From: Stomorhina lunata
Taxonomy: Eukaryota; Arthropoda; Insecta; Diptera; Rhiniidae
Direction: 5' to 3'
Length of the DNA stretch: 64,000 nucleotides
Assembly: GCA_933228675.1 (NCBI GenBank)
Contig: OW121741.1
Coordinates: 41,278,580-41,342,579, forward strand
This document shows positions 10,719 through 22,490 of this stretch, one piece after another (positions within the stretch are counted from its first letter, which is position 1; every line of letters begins with the position of its first letter). Position numbers and translations under genes: made by a program. The notes under the pieces are model-generated. The model ran no database searches. It was not told the DNA's origin and was given only the letters and a program-made list of their open reading frames with translations.

Positions 10719-11964
10719 AAGGGTGGTTAAATTGTAAGGGCCGATGTTGAATGTGAACCACACCTAAACGCCAAGTTTTTTTCCGAATTGTATTTCACAT
10801 TTCTCTATTTCAGACTTACTCAATTTGAACCATGGAGAGACACACAATCCAACAACGTGCACTTCGTGATTTTTTTGGTCAATTTGATCGTCCAAATGTG
10901 CGTACAATCGCAAAAATCGTGGAAAAATTCGTGCAAACCGGATCTGTAGAAGATGTGAGAACACCAGTGCATGCTCGTACAGCTCGTACTGCAGAAAATA
11001 TTGCTGCTGTTCGCGATAGTGTGGCTGAAGAGCCGTCCACCTCAACTCGTCGTCGTGCCCAACAATTGCACCTCTCACGCTCGTCGTTGATGAACATTAT
11101 GCATAAAGACTTGCATTTACACGCTTACAAGGTGCAATTGGTTCAAGAACTAAAGCCTCTTGACCATTCCAAATGTCGTGAATGGGCGGAATGGTGGCAA
11201 GAAATGGCAACAGTGGATGATCAATTTTCGAAGAAAATCATCTTCAGTGATGAGGCACATTTTCACCTAGTGGATTCGTCAATAAACAGAATTGCCGCAT
11301 TTGGGCGAATGAGAATCCAAGAGTGATTGTCGAAAAACCAATGCACCCACTAAGAGTGACTGTTTGGTGCGGTTTATGGGCTGGCGTCATCATCGGGCCG
11401 TATTTTTTCCAAAATGAGGCCGGTCAGACAGTTACTGTGAATGGTGTTCGCTATCGTGAGATGATAACGAACTTTTTATGGCCAGAATTGGAAGATATGG
11501 ATGTGGAAGATATGTGGTTTCAGCAGGACGGTGCCACTTGCCACACAGCTAACGAAACAATGGCTCTTTTGCGCAACAAATTCAATTGCCGTGTTATCTC
11601 ACGTAATGGCGATGTCAATTAGCCGCCAAGATCATGTGATTTGACACCGTTGGACTTTTTTCTTTGGGGTTATTTGAAAGAAAAAGTATACGTCGATAAG
11701 CCAGCAACAAATCAAGAGCTAAAGGATGAGATAATTCGGCACATTAACGGCATAGAACCTCCATTATGCCTCAGGGTTATCGAAAATTTGGACCATCGGA
11801 TGGAGGTGTGCCGCCGTGGTCATGGCGTTTATTTGGCCGATATTTTGTTCCCTACATAATTGAGTAATACCAATATATCATAATAAAATAAAATTACAAT
11901 AATTTCCTAAATAGTTTGTGTTTTATTCAAAATCAACATCGGCCCTTGAAATTTAACCACCCGA
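10719..11964 (+). mobile_element. Second DD41D mariner transposon
   Basis: This element of about 1.25 kb has inverted termini GGGTGGTTAAAT (10,721) and ATTTAACCACCC (ending 11,962), with a further GGGCCGATGTTGA match inside. TA flanks it at 10,717-10,718 and 11,965-11,966. It splits a decayed LINE. Its termini and protein differ clearly from the element at 6,679, so these are two DD41D subfamilies. Confidence 0.85.
10832..11859 (+). pseudogene. DD41D transposase, frameshift plus stop
   Basis: The transposase begins MERHTIQQRALRDFFGQFD, with an N-terminal DNA-binding half (TAENIAAVRDSVAEEPSTS, RRRAQQLHLSRSSLMNIMH) and the first catalytic motif FSDEAHFHL. A one-base deletion at about 11,270 shifts the frame: the expected GFVNKQNCRIWANENP follows in the next frame. 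The second D lies in FQQDGATCHTAN and the third in CDLTPLDFFLWGY, with 41 residues between them. A TAG at 11,620-11,622 replaces the conserved tryptophan before PPRSCDL. The C-terminus ends GHGVYLADILFPT at 11,859. Only these two lesions separate it from an intact gene of about 342 codons. Confidence 0.87.
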
Positions 11965-12039
11965 TATAAACTACACAACCAAACCAAAGTGGCGGATGCC
12001 GTTGGTTTGCCAGCAGAAGAGTTGATAAGGTAAATGTCT

Positions 12040-12197
12040 AAACTAGAGTAACTAGCGTAACAACTTTTTTCGAATTTGGTCCACATTTTGAATTAGCTGC
12101 ACCCTCGTAAATATATGAGAGATATTTCTAAATTTAACACAACTTGATGGTGGGTATATAAGATTCGACACAGCCGAATATAACACTCTTACTTGTT
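12040..12197 (+). mobile_element. Family A 3' end fragment
   Basis: This is the terminal part of family A: GAATTAGCTGCACCCTCG, then ACTTGATGGTGGGTATATAA, the hairpin ATTCGACACAGCCGAAT (one arm position changed) and CACTCTTACTTGTTT. The 5' part is missing. Confidence 0.75.
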
Positions 12198-13460
12198 TAG
12201 TTTTAAAGTTTTTAATGAACTTATTACGAATTACTTATTTCGCATCCGGCGCTTAGTAATTGTTCATTTCACTACATTCTTCCTAATAAACGTTAGGGAA
12301 ATAGCAATAAAAATCATCTTAAATTACACATTTAAAAAAAATCCCATAAATTTAATTCTTATGATATATTGAAACTTTTGAAATGTGGGCGAAAGATCAT
12401 CATGTGACATGAGCCGCAATTGTCGACAACGTCTTCTTAATGTCAACAGAAAATTTCATTAATAGAATTTAGTTGATGCTGTCAAAATGAAATGAAGCGT
12501 ATCTCTTTTAATTATGCGGTTACTTAAAGTTCATTTGTTCAAAGAGTGCAACAAACAGCATGACCCAGCAGTTTTATATATAAGAGCCGGCTCTGATACC
12601 CTTAAAATGATAACTGATTTTAATATGTGTTTGTCATTGGATAAAATCAGTAGTTGCTTAGAGAAAGCTAACGGTCTTTTGAAAGCAACTCATTAACCCC
12701 TTCTAAAAACGATAGTACTTTTAAAGGTTTTTGGGACGGTTTTTCAAATTGAACTGCTGTGTAGCCATTAAACACATTCGTTCGCTCACATCCAATTTAT
12801 TCAAAAGGGGGGTAATGCATGAATTGATCTTAAGATTTCATTTAATTTTAACATCATTATAATCCACAATGAGCACAATTTTCAAATATTTCTAACACTC
12901 AGACAAATTTACAAAAACTTAATGAACTTTTAATATAAATAAAATAAATAAATATAAAAATTTATGAGTACTTTAGCACTTCATATAGTCGTACTTCTAT
13001 ATAAAACTCATATATTTAATTGATGTGTTCATTCTCATAACAGAGACATTAGAATTTATTTAGTTAAATTATAAATTTATAATTTTTCTATTCATTAAAA
13101 TATTAAAAACCAGTCACATATGAATACAGCTAAGGATTGTGACTTTGTCTTTCCCATTTGCTCGACAAGTCCATGGAAAAGCCCTTGAATACAAAAAAAA
13201 ATATTATGAATGAATGCCTATGTGTAGGTATGGAGATTCATGTTAATGTGTTTGTATCAGGATATAAAAATTTTGTTGTTATAACTAACTACTACATACG
13301 TATGTACGTACATAAAACTTTATTTTTTGTGCTATATTCCTTATCTTATCCTTAATGCCTATTTTTTAAAACATCAAATCTGTGTTGTCCAAACTTTAAA
13401 GTTAGAGTATAAGCCACCAACTACTTTTAACAAAATACCAGGTTTAACAAAATAATAGGT
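12198..13460. other. No gene recognised
   Basis: AT-rich sequence with only short chance open frames (for example 12,514-12,696) that show no recognisable domain. Possibly host intergenic or intronic DNA. Confidence 0.5.
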
Positions 13461-13985
13461 TTTTATACCCAGCATCAAAAAGAATGGGCGGTATATTGAG
13501 ATTGTCATTCCGTTTGTAATTTCCTTAATATTAGCTCAAAAAAAATTGAAGTATATTCTGAATAATTATGAAATTTTAGGACGATTGAGCGACGTTTGTC
13601 TGCCTGTCCGTATGTCTGTCTCTCAGTTGTCGGCACGATAAAACCTTAACGAAAGTATATAGGTCACTGAAATTCGGCACAAATATTCTTAATCTCTTGG
13701 AATCTCTTTGGTATTGAAATCGGGCAATTGCCCAATTTCAATACCAAAATTTTCTGAGAGATGAAGAATATTTTTACTAAGTTTTAGTGAGCTAGCTCCT
13801 TTCGTTTAGGCGTTATCGTGATTTCAATAGACAGACAGACAGACGGACATCGCTCAATCGTCTTAGAATTTCATAAGGATTCAGAATATATATCGTTTTT
13901 GGTTTTTGAGCCAATATTAAGGAAATTACAAACGGAATGACAATCTCAATATACCCCCCATTCTTTTTGATGGTGGGTATAAAAA
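13461..13985. repeat. 525-bp palindrome of two family A 5' ends
   Basis: The left arm (13,461-13,727) runs from TTTTTATACCCAGCATCAA through the GTCY motif. The right arm (13,728-13,985) is its inverted counterpart ending TTGATGGTGGGTATAAAAA. The centre is GGGCAATTGCCC at 13,722-13,733, with no spacer. The arms differ by small indels and substitutions, so the palindrome has existed for some time or formed from two different copies. Confidence 0.85.
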
Positions 13986-15284
13986 GGGGATGTTATATAT
14001 ATAAGAACTATATACTGGCTGATATGTATTAATATAAAGTTTATTTGTGCAAAATTTAGTGCCCATACCTAACATAGTTTATAATTTAGTAGCTTTTAAC
14101 TGGCGTTTGTAGCATTTTAGTGGTTACCGGGAGCGGTTTTTATATGAAAGCTATGGTCAATATATTTGATATACTGACTGAAAGCTGCATAAAACTTCTC
14201 TGTTTTAAATTTAGTAGTCATAGATTTTACAATTTTATTCAATTTTTCGGCATAAATGTGATTCCCGGGGCAGGGTTATATAAGAGCTCTAACTAAATGT
14301 GAACCGATTTTACCCATTTTCAGTACACAATTTCTACAACTTATCGAAAATACTTTTGCTCAAGTTTGTCTCTCTAGCTCTTGTAGTTAAGGAACTATCG
14401 CGCTTTTCTCTGACGGAAAGACGGACATAACCCGTATTTTCTATTTGTATTTTTGTGTTTCTGTAAGTTTTTTTATATGGGAGCTATGGTCAAATAGTAA
14501 CCGATTGTAACAAAATTTTGCACACTGGCTGGCATTCACATACGACTTTCTTTTGTAAAATTTTGTTGCTGTAGCTCTTTTTGTTAAGGCACTATCGCGC
14601 TTTTATCTGGCGAACAGGCGGACATAAACCCCCTTTTCTTTTTGTATTTTTGTGTTTCCGTAAGTTTTTTATATGGGAGCTATGGTCAAATGGTGACCGA
14701 TTGTGACAAAATTTAGCACACTAGTTGGCATTGACATAAGACGTCCTCGTGCTAAATTTAATGATTATTGATTTAATGATTTAATTATCTATTATAGTTT
14801 TAGATTTATTGGCATTTAAGTGAATTCTAGGTGAAATTTTGGCTGTTTCCGTAAGTTTTTTGTATGGGAGCTATGACTAAATGTGAACCGATTTTGATGA
14901 AATTTTATATGCTGCCTAGGGCTTACGCAGGAATTCTATGTACCAAATTTTATCATCATAGCTGTTACAGTTTGTTATTTATTAGCAAATAAGCGATTAG
15001 CATAGGCGAGGTTATATGGGAGCTATGGTCAAATGTTAACCAATTATGCCCAGTTTCAATACCAAAATTTTCTCAGAGATGAAGAATGTTTTGACTAAGT
15101 TTTAGTGAGCTAGCTCCCTTCGTTTAAGCGTTATCGTGATTTCAATAGACAGGCAGACAGATGGACAGACAGACAGACAGACATCGCTCAATCGTCTTAG
15201 AATTTCATAAGGATTCAGAATATAAATCGTTTTTGATTTTTGAGCCAATATTAAGGAAATTACAAACGGATTGACAATCTATAT
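13986..15284 (-). mobile_element. Family A element, reverse, 5' end truncated
   Basis: It continues from the palindrome with AAGGGGATGTTATATATATAAG, an internal family A junction. The ordinary modules follow, up to CATCGCTCAATCGTCTTAGA and the inverted 5' region. The 5' end breaks off at about 15,284 inside GACAATCT. Confidence 0.75.
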
Positions 15285-15862
15285 TTATATGTAGCCGTTT
15301 TGTGAAATATTATATTTTGTCCAAAAATCGCATTTTTACCGCGAACATGAAAAGGAAGGAGATGATATTCGGGAACAAATAAAATCATTATTTTCACTGA
15401 TTTAGGAATCTTTAAAAAAAAATGTGAAATATTATTTTTTTCCTAGTAAAAAACATTTAAGTAAAAACTGTATCGTCCGCCACTTAGCGTCCGCAACAGT
15501 TCATTTATGGATTTTTGTTGAAACTGGAAACTCTAAATATTTTATAAAAACTGTTTTATAATCCTCTGATTTTCCTCTATTTATAATGTATTTACAATTT
15601 TTTATTACTATGACCGATTTGATGAAAATTACAGAAACATATATTGAAAGAAAGTCACGTCCATTTAATGTAGCACATTAAAAGCGAATATCTTTTTCCT
15701 CCAGAAGAAGTATGTAAATTAACAAATGCCATTCGATAGCACAATTGATCGGCTAATATTCTCTGAAATCTGTGCAAAGATAAGTCGTCTAAGACGACAA
15801 TGGGATTCATTTAAGTTCAACAAAATCCGTACAAATGTATCGTCCGTCACGCAGGATTTGCC
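15285..15862. other. No gene recognised
   Basis: AT-rich sequence. Two similar short motifs, TATCGTCCGCCAC at about 15,471 and TATCGTCCGTCACG at about 15,838, bracket it. Confidence 0.4.
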
Positions 15863-15985
15863 CATATAGAAAAAGTGTGTGTCAGTAGTTGATTTTTCTA
15901 TATAGAAAAAGTGTGCGTCAGTAGTAGGTTTTTCTATTTAGAAAAAGTGAGCGTCAGTAGTTTTTCCTACAGAAAAAGTGTGCTA
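15863..15985. repeat. 36-bp minisatellite, about 3.3 units
   Basis: Units of the form ATATAGAAAAAGTGTG-GTCAGTAGT-TTTTTCT repeat directly. Each unit boundary makes a palindrome such as TTTTTCTATATAGAAAAA. The same TTTTTCTATA-GAAAAA word is the core of the minisatellite in the LTR at 21,679. Confidence 0.8.
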
Positions 15986-18182
15986 CAGGTTGCTCTTCCC
16001 AGTTCCTAGAAAATGTCATTTTAATAAAATTTTTATTGCAGGTAAAAATTACACTAGAGGCTATAGCAAAATGATAGAATATAGAAAAAAATAGAAAATA
16101 TCTCCTACAACAGGAACTTTAAACAAGCAGCCATTGAGCCATTCAGTCCAACCTACTAACAAGCATTTAACTGACAGAGTAGCGGAAGCCTATGTGCATT
16201 AGGGTTTCCTTTTAAAGTATTTTATTTTCTAACAATTCAAAGATATTTCAAATACATATATAAGGACTTTTGATATTGGAAATTAGATTTTCATTAACGA
16301 TTATATTAAACTTGAGGGATTGAAGTTGGACTAAAAACCTATTCAAATAAACATGATTTAAAATGTCCCGCGATTATAGCGTTATATATTTAAATTTCAA
16401 TACATGATTGCAAATTTTAGGCTCTACATGGAACCTTCAGATAAAATTTTACTTCAAGATTACATCTTAAATACATTGTGAACCAGAAATCGGGGCTTTC
16501 CATAAATTCTTTATAATACCCACTATATAAAATCTTTTCAATTTCAATAAAAGTAAAAACTATTTATTAATTGCAAACCCTTAATTTCATAACGACATAA
16601 CTATTTGTAAATGTTACTATGGAAATATCTTTACTTATCCAGTTTGGAGTCGCATTTATGCAAATGGGTTTAAATGTGTGATGGCACTGACAGTTCATAT
16701 TATAAGCTGTGAGTTAAAAGTGTTCGTGCTGTAGAATTGTAAAAATTGCGTCTATTCAAAACCATTTGCAAATTGTGTGGTTAAGTTTATTTTCTCTTAA
16801 CGTTTGTGGATTTTTTTTTTTTCATTTTATTTAAAAGTACTTGAGCTAAGTGTGGTACTATTCTACATACTATAGGCACAAAAGGACAGACAGTCAAACA
16901 TAGATTTTTTTCTAAAGTTTGTTAGGATATGTTGGCACTTTTGTCGCAATGTCATTTAATACTAAAACTAAACATAGTTTTTGCATTAGTTTTTAAATTT
17001 CATAAATAAAAAAACTATATTTTTGTTAGACAAAATTGAAATGGAAAGGGATGTTTTAGAAAAAGCTAATGGCAGAGGCTAGGCAAATTAGAAATATTGA
17101 ATTATTAAAAATCGCACAAGTGAAGAATCAGTAAAGTTTTTGAAATTCAAACTTAGAATATCGAATTCGTTTGAGACTTTTCGAAAATTTTGTAAGTGAT
17201 TCTATAACCACTGAGAAGTGTTAAAAAAAAAAAAGTTAAAATGCTATATTTGCTTCAATATCTTTAATTCAAATGCGTTTGGAATTTTTTTTAGAACAAT
17301 TTCGAAGTGCTTCGATTCCCACCTAGAAAAGTTCCAAAAGGTTAAGTTGCTACTTTTTCTATGCCGAGTCTGTAAGCCCTTAACCAACTTGGACTACTCT
17401 ACTGTGCATTAGAGTGACAGCAATTTTTTTTTTCTTTTGATTAATCTTGCCAAAAACAATTATTTTATTTATTATTATTTTTTTTTTTTTGCTAATTATT
17501 ACTTGATATTTTGTAATTTTGTTAAGAAAATTTTAAGGAAATCCAAATTTTGACATTTGACCCCGGTGAAGAAAGGGTTAATCTCATCCAATATAAAAAA
17601 CCTTTCAGCATAGGTTTTCCATAAGCTAAGCAATAATATTAACTAATTTTTTTTTTGTAAAATTTAATACAAGTAAAATTTACCGAGCATCTACTCGAAT
17701 TTGGCCCAAAAAATTTAATTTTTGCGAAATTCTTTAACTTTAAGTCGCAGGTACGGCGAAGCTGTTCAAGCTATCGATCTCAATTTTTTGAGTTTTATTT
17801 TCCCCTTTGTCTGTTTTAACACACTTGTGAGTAAATTCTAAATTTGTAATATTTGTTGAGCAAAATTTTCGAAAAACTAAAAAATAATTTTTCAAACCGA
17901 CCTGAGAAAAATGTACCATTCAACATAAAAAACTGAGTAAATTCGATTATAGTTAATCAAAACTGAACTATTCAATACTAACGAGCAATTTAATGATAAA
18001 TTATGTCCAACTTTGAAATTTCTTTATTTACAACCTACAATTTTTGGTGCATATCCTTAGGCGAGCTTTCAGGGACATGTATTTTCAAGGGAAAAATGGA
18101 ATAACTCAAAAACTACTTCATGGATTTTTGTTTTTATTTATTTGAAATAAAGCTGTGTTAGTTTTCTTTAAAAAAAAATGTT
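15986..18182. other. No gene recognised
   Basis: AT-rich sequence with poly-T tracts. A stretch at about 17,640-17,830 (GAGCATCTACTCGAATTT, TACGGCGAAGCTGTTCAAGC) resembles the complement of 28,240-28,370, suggesting an old uncharacterised repeat. Confidence 0.4.
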
Positions 18183-19902
18183 TATTATACCCACCATCAA
18201 AAAGAATGGGATTGGCTCAAAAACCAAAAACGATATATATTCTGAATCCTTATGAAATTCTAAGACGATTGAGCGATGTCCGTCTGTCTGTCTGTCTGTT
18301 GAAATAACAATAACGCCTAAACGAAAGGAGCTAGCTCACTGAAACTTCGTAAAACTATTTTTCATCTCTGAGAAAATTTTGGTATTGAAATTGGGCAAAA
18401 TCGCTTCACATTTGACCATAGCTCCCGTATAACATCGTCTATGCTAATCACTTATTTGTTAATAAATGACAAATTATAGTAGCTATGATGATAAAATTTG
18501 GTATTTAAAAGTTTTACATTAGCCCTAGGCAGCGTGTAAAATTTCATCAAAATCGGTTCACATTTAGCCATAGCTTCCATACAAAAAATTTACGAAAACA
18601 GCCTAAATTTCACCTAAAATATACTTAAATGCCAAAAAATCTAAATGTATAACAGATATAACCACTAAATTTGGCACAATAAAGTCTTATGTCAATGCCA
18701 GCCAGTGTGCAAAATCGGTTACCATTTGACCTAGCTCCCATATAAAAAACTTACGAAAACACAAAAATTCAAAAAGAAAAGGGGATTTATGTCCGTCTGT
18801 CAAATAAAATCGTCATAGCTCCTTAACTACAAGAGCTAGTAAAACTAAATTAAGCATAAGGAAGTCTTATGTCAATGTCAGCCAGTGTGCAAAATTTTGT
18901 TACAATCGGTCACCATTTCACCATAGCTTCCATATAAAAAACTTATGGAAACACAAAAATACATAAAGAAAAGGTTGTTTATGTCCGTCTGTCCGTCAGA
19001 TAAAAGCACGATAGCGCCTTAACGAAAAGAGCTAGAGAGACAAAATTTTACAAAAGTATTTTGGATATCTTGAGAAAGATGTGTGTTGAAAATGGACAAA
19101 ATCGATTCAAATTTAGTTAGAGCTCCCATATAACCCCGCCCCGCGAAACACATTAATGCTGATAAATTGAATACAATTGTAATAGCTATGACGAATAAAT
19201 TTAAAATAGGGACGTTTTATGCAATTTTTGATCAGTTTATCAAATTTTATAGGAATCAGTCCATATTTGACTTTAGCTTTCATATAAAAAACACTCACGG
19301 AAACCAAAAATTTTAGCAAAGGCCAGTTAAAAGCTATTAAATTAGAAACTATGATAGCTATGACCACTAAATTTTGCAAGAATAAGCTCTATATATATAC
19401 CGGCCAGTGTGTACAATCGGTTAACATTTGTCTATAATTCTTATAACATCCCCTTTTTATATCTACAATCAAAAAGATTTGGAGGTACATTCATTATATT
19501 AAGATTGCACCTATGAAATTAGATAGGCATCAGTCAATGTTCAGTCCAGACTTTATATATGATGAATGCATTAGGAACTCCTAACGAAATATATGGACCT
19601 GCCGTATTACTGTTAACGTGTTTAGCCTAACTACATATTTAGCACAACCAAAAGTATTTAACAACTTATTAATGTAAAACCATACCCGGTTATGAGACCG
19701 AATTTTGATTAAAGTAAATATTTACTGGGGAAACCACTAAAATATTTGTAAATGTTGAACTGTAAAGTTACGGGATTAGCTTAGCGATTTTTTCAGTTTT
19801 GGTCCAGATTTTGAATTAGCTGCACCCTATTTCTGAATTTAACACAACTTGATGGTGGGTATATAAGATTCGGCACAGCCGAATATAACACTCTTACTTG
19901 TT
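18183..19902 (+). mobile_element. Family A element, near full length (1.72 kb)
   Basis: Both ends are present: 5' TTATACCCACCATCAAAAAG and 3' ACTTGATGGTGGGTATATAA, hairpin ATTCGGCACAGCCGAAT, CACTCTTACTTGTTT. TATACCCACCATCAA near the 5' end and its complement near the 3' end are the subterminal inverted repeats seen in DINE-1/Helentron-type elements. About 40 bp is missing just inside the 5' end (GAATGGG joins ATTGGCTC). The start of the 4,443-bp tandem duplication (18,823) falls inside this copy. Confidence 0.82.
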
Positions 19903-20997
19903 TTTGGTTGAAATTTTTAAAAAATTAAAAAATAACCCATTTTTCACCATACAAATGAACTCTTAAACTTTGGACCCGATGAGCGTCTATAGAACGTTGT
20001 CCGATTTGGCCGAAATTTTCAGAACTATATTTTTAGACCTAGTATCATAATATTCTGCTGAAAAACATTTCAAATCAAAGAGAAAAAATTTTCTTGTCAC
20101 CCTACTGTGCATATTTCATAAATTCATAAATTTGTAACACTAGTAACATTATTCATAATTTTAATGCAAATAAAATATATTTATTTAAAAAAAAAATGTC
20201 GATTACTCACACCCATTTTTAAAGAAATATTTCCCTTAACTTATATCCTTCATTATCTTCTCAAACACTTAAAAAATTATAAGATTCTTCCCTCTTTCAT
20301 TTCAACATCAATTATAAAAGAAAATAATCTTTGATTTACTTTTTCATCCATTGATATTGATGGTAAATATATTCGCCTATTATTAATAGTAACGATATTG
20401 ATGACGACGATAATGAATAATAATCCCTCTTCAAATATATCGCTACATTATTTTTTGAGTATTAAGTTGACATTGTTGGGAGTCTGTGTGAAGTAACGCC
20501 ATTAAAAATGCTTTTCATAATGTAAACAAACCGAACTGTCACTATTGTAAAATAAATGTTGACAGTAACTTTAGGAGCACTCAATTTCTTGATGTCACTA
20601 AACCAACAAAATCTTCTTTATTGTTTCCATAGTTTAGAACTAACTATCACACTCTTTGTGGCCATAATGAAAACCTTGTTAATGTTGTAAGTATTGTATT
20701 GAATTCTTTTTAAAAAGACAGAGGTTCCGAAGTGGTTTCAAAATTAAAACTAAATCTGGTTCAATTGCATTTATAAGTCCACATAAATTCTTACTAAATT
20801 TTTTTTAAGGTTTTGAAGTCGCAAAAGTTACAATTAATAATTAGTTAACTATTGCTATATAATTCATCACATGACCAAAGACAATACAATATAAAGCGAT
20901 CCCGTAATTCACAGATTCAGCATATGCTGGACATGTTCGAGCGTCTAGTATTTGCGGTAAATGATTCTTAAGAGAACTTGACTATAATTTATAATAC
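19903..20997. other. No gene recognised (duplicated flank)
   Basis: AT-rich sequence between the family A 3' end and the solo LTR, also present at 24,346-25,440. No coding region or known repeat seen. Confidence 0.4.
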
Positions 20998-21678
20998 TGT
21001 CACGAATTTTTAAGTTATCCGCCCCATTGTGCAAAGTTCACTGCTTGTAACTCTTCCTTCTGTTGGTGTTGTTATTATTCTGTTTATGTCTATTAGCAGA
21101 ACAACAGGTTTCTCTTAATGTTTTACTGTAAAGAGCAGAGCAATATTTTGCTCTTTATCTATTGGCTCTCTCTCTGTTATTGTAAACTTCAGATAATCCA
21201 TTTGTACAACGAATGAGTGAGTCTGTTCTTTATCATGTGAGAATGTATTGGAATATGCATTAACATTCTTAAGCAGGCGCGACCACCGCGAAGCAAGTGC
21301 TTGCCAGAAGTTTTCTTATTCTCATTTATTTAGTCGTCATTCAACCTTTGACGGATACACACGAGTGGAGGCTGTTATAAGTTTTGTCAATTTTTTTGTA
21401 TTTTTTGTTATTGTTTTTTTTCAGATACACTGTGAGATTGAATGTTAAATAATTATTTTTACGCTAAACATTCAATCGTTTTTAAAGAAAATATTTGATT
21501 TTTTTTAGTAAAAAATACGTTTTCTTTATAGAAAAATAAACTTAAATGTTTTTCTATGTAAAAGCATTTTTTTAAAGAAAAAAAAAGGTTTTCTAAATAA
21601 AAAATACATATTCTAAAGAAAACAAACTTTTTCTTTAACAATAAAAACATGATAAACCTTCTTAAAGACATGTTTTTT

Positions 21679-21912
21679 TTATAGAAAAAATAAATTTTTC
21701 TATAGAAAAAGTAAGTTTTTCATAGAAAAAAGTAAGTTTTTCATAAAAAAAGTAAGTTTTTCTATAGAAAAAGTAAGTTTTTCTATAGAAAAAGTAAGTT
21801 TTTCTATAGAAAAAGTAAGTTTTTCTATGGAAAAAGTAAGTTTTTCTATACAAAAAGTAAGTTTTTCTATAGAAAAAGTAAGTTTTTCTATAGAAAAAGT
21901 AAGTTTTTTAAA
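21679..21912. repeat. 21-bp minisatellite in the LTR U3, copy 1
   Basis: About eleven units of GTAAGTTTTTCTATAGAAAAA, with variant and shortened units at the left end. The region to the left (21,476-21,678) looks like decayed units. Because 21 is divisible by three, both strands stay open and give seven-residue periodic peptides (KTYFFYR on one strand, KVSFSIE on the other). I take these as products of the repeat, not genes. Confidence 0.9.
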
Positions 21913-22264
21913 TTGTATTTATAAAAAAATATACTATGCTGAATACACATTTCTAAAAACTAATGTTTTCTTAATAGAAACAAACGAAAATCATTTTTGT
22001 TTACATAAAAACAACAAAAAAAAGATCAATACTCCTCCTCATGTTCATGTCACGCTGGTTCAGCGGTAACTGAAATAAAATAGACATAAACAACTAAATT
22101 TATGTCAATTCTTGCTTCTGCCTGTGTATCCTCTCTTTCGCTCACAAATACAATCACATTCCTCTCTTTGGTCATCCCTGTTCTTAAGCCGCAGTGTTAG
22201 TGTAATCGGAGACAGCAGCTTTTTGTTTACATGTGCAGAAAATGCTAGAAACTGTCTTCTTTAC

Positions 22265-22273
22265 TATAAAAGG
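22265..22273 (+). promoter_or_regulatory. LTR TATA box, copy 1
   Basis: TATAAAAGG lies about 225 bp before the LTR end and 118 bp before AATAAA. This spacing fits the promoter and polyadenylation signal of an LTR. An identical copy is at 26,708. Confidence 0.6.
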
Positions 22274-22490
22274 TTGACGAACTGATATCGTGGCTGAGTT
22301 TCAATTGAGACGCGTATAAGAGAACAGTGAGACTAAGAATATTTGTAAAGCAATTTTGTGAAATGTGTTTAAGTGATTAACTCTAAAGTTAATAAAAATA
22401 TAACTTTGTTAAACGACATAAAATATTTTAATTTTGTTTTCGGTTGCTTTCAAAATGATTTGCTTCCACATTTTAAAGGAAAATGTAACA

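Larger units (their letters stand above)
9840..12035 (+). pseudogene. Decayed RTE-like LINE, endonuclease region, interrupted
   Basis: Reading across frameshifts and stops gives FDLRISTWNIRTLYRG (about 9,850), the usual start of an apurinic-type LINE endonuclease, and PTVGKFSLHNVISENGMRL (about 10,170). Both resemble the element at 28,393-30,601, whose matching region reads PTVGKFSLHSVTTENSMRL. The sequence continues to 10,718, is split by the DD41D mariner, and resumes at 11,965 with GCCGTTGGTTTGCCAGCAGA, matching the other copy's GADGLLAEL region. It then breaks off before a family A fragment. No frame is intact. Confidence 0.7.
20998..22490 (+). mobile_element. Solo LTR of an LTR retrotransposon, copy 1
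   Basis: The LTR begins TGTCACGAATTTTT and ends GAAAATGTAACA, the TGT...ACA form. It is flanked by the 4-bp direct repeat ATAC (20,994-20,997 and 22,491-22,494), as made by many Ty3/Gypsy or BEL-type integrases. Length is 1,493 bp. A TATA box (TATAAAAGG, 22,265-22,273) and a polyadenylation signal (AATAAA, 22,391-22,396) lie in the right order for U3-R-U5. No primer-binding site, polypurine tract or gag-pol follows, so it is a solo LTR left by recombination. The strand is set by the TATA box and polyadenylation signal. Confidence 0.78.

Noticed and set aside
15863..15985. CRISPR-like array
   Set aside because: Units are direct tandem repeats with no distinct spacers, in a eukaryotic repeat context. 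It is a minisatellite.
19113..19379. Membrane-like 88-codon protein as a host gene
   Set aside because: It lies wholly within a family A element and recurs in other copies. Treated as a repeat-borne frame and listed as a finding instead.
21662..21853. Peptide-repeat protein with YRKTYFF units (also 26,105-26,296) and its plus-strand partner
   Set aside because: The frames exist because a 21-bp minisatellite is divisible by three. Both strands are open and nothing else supports a gene.
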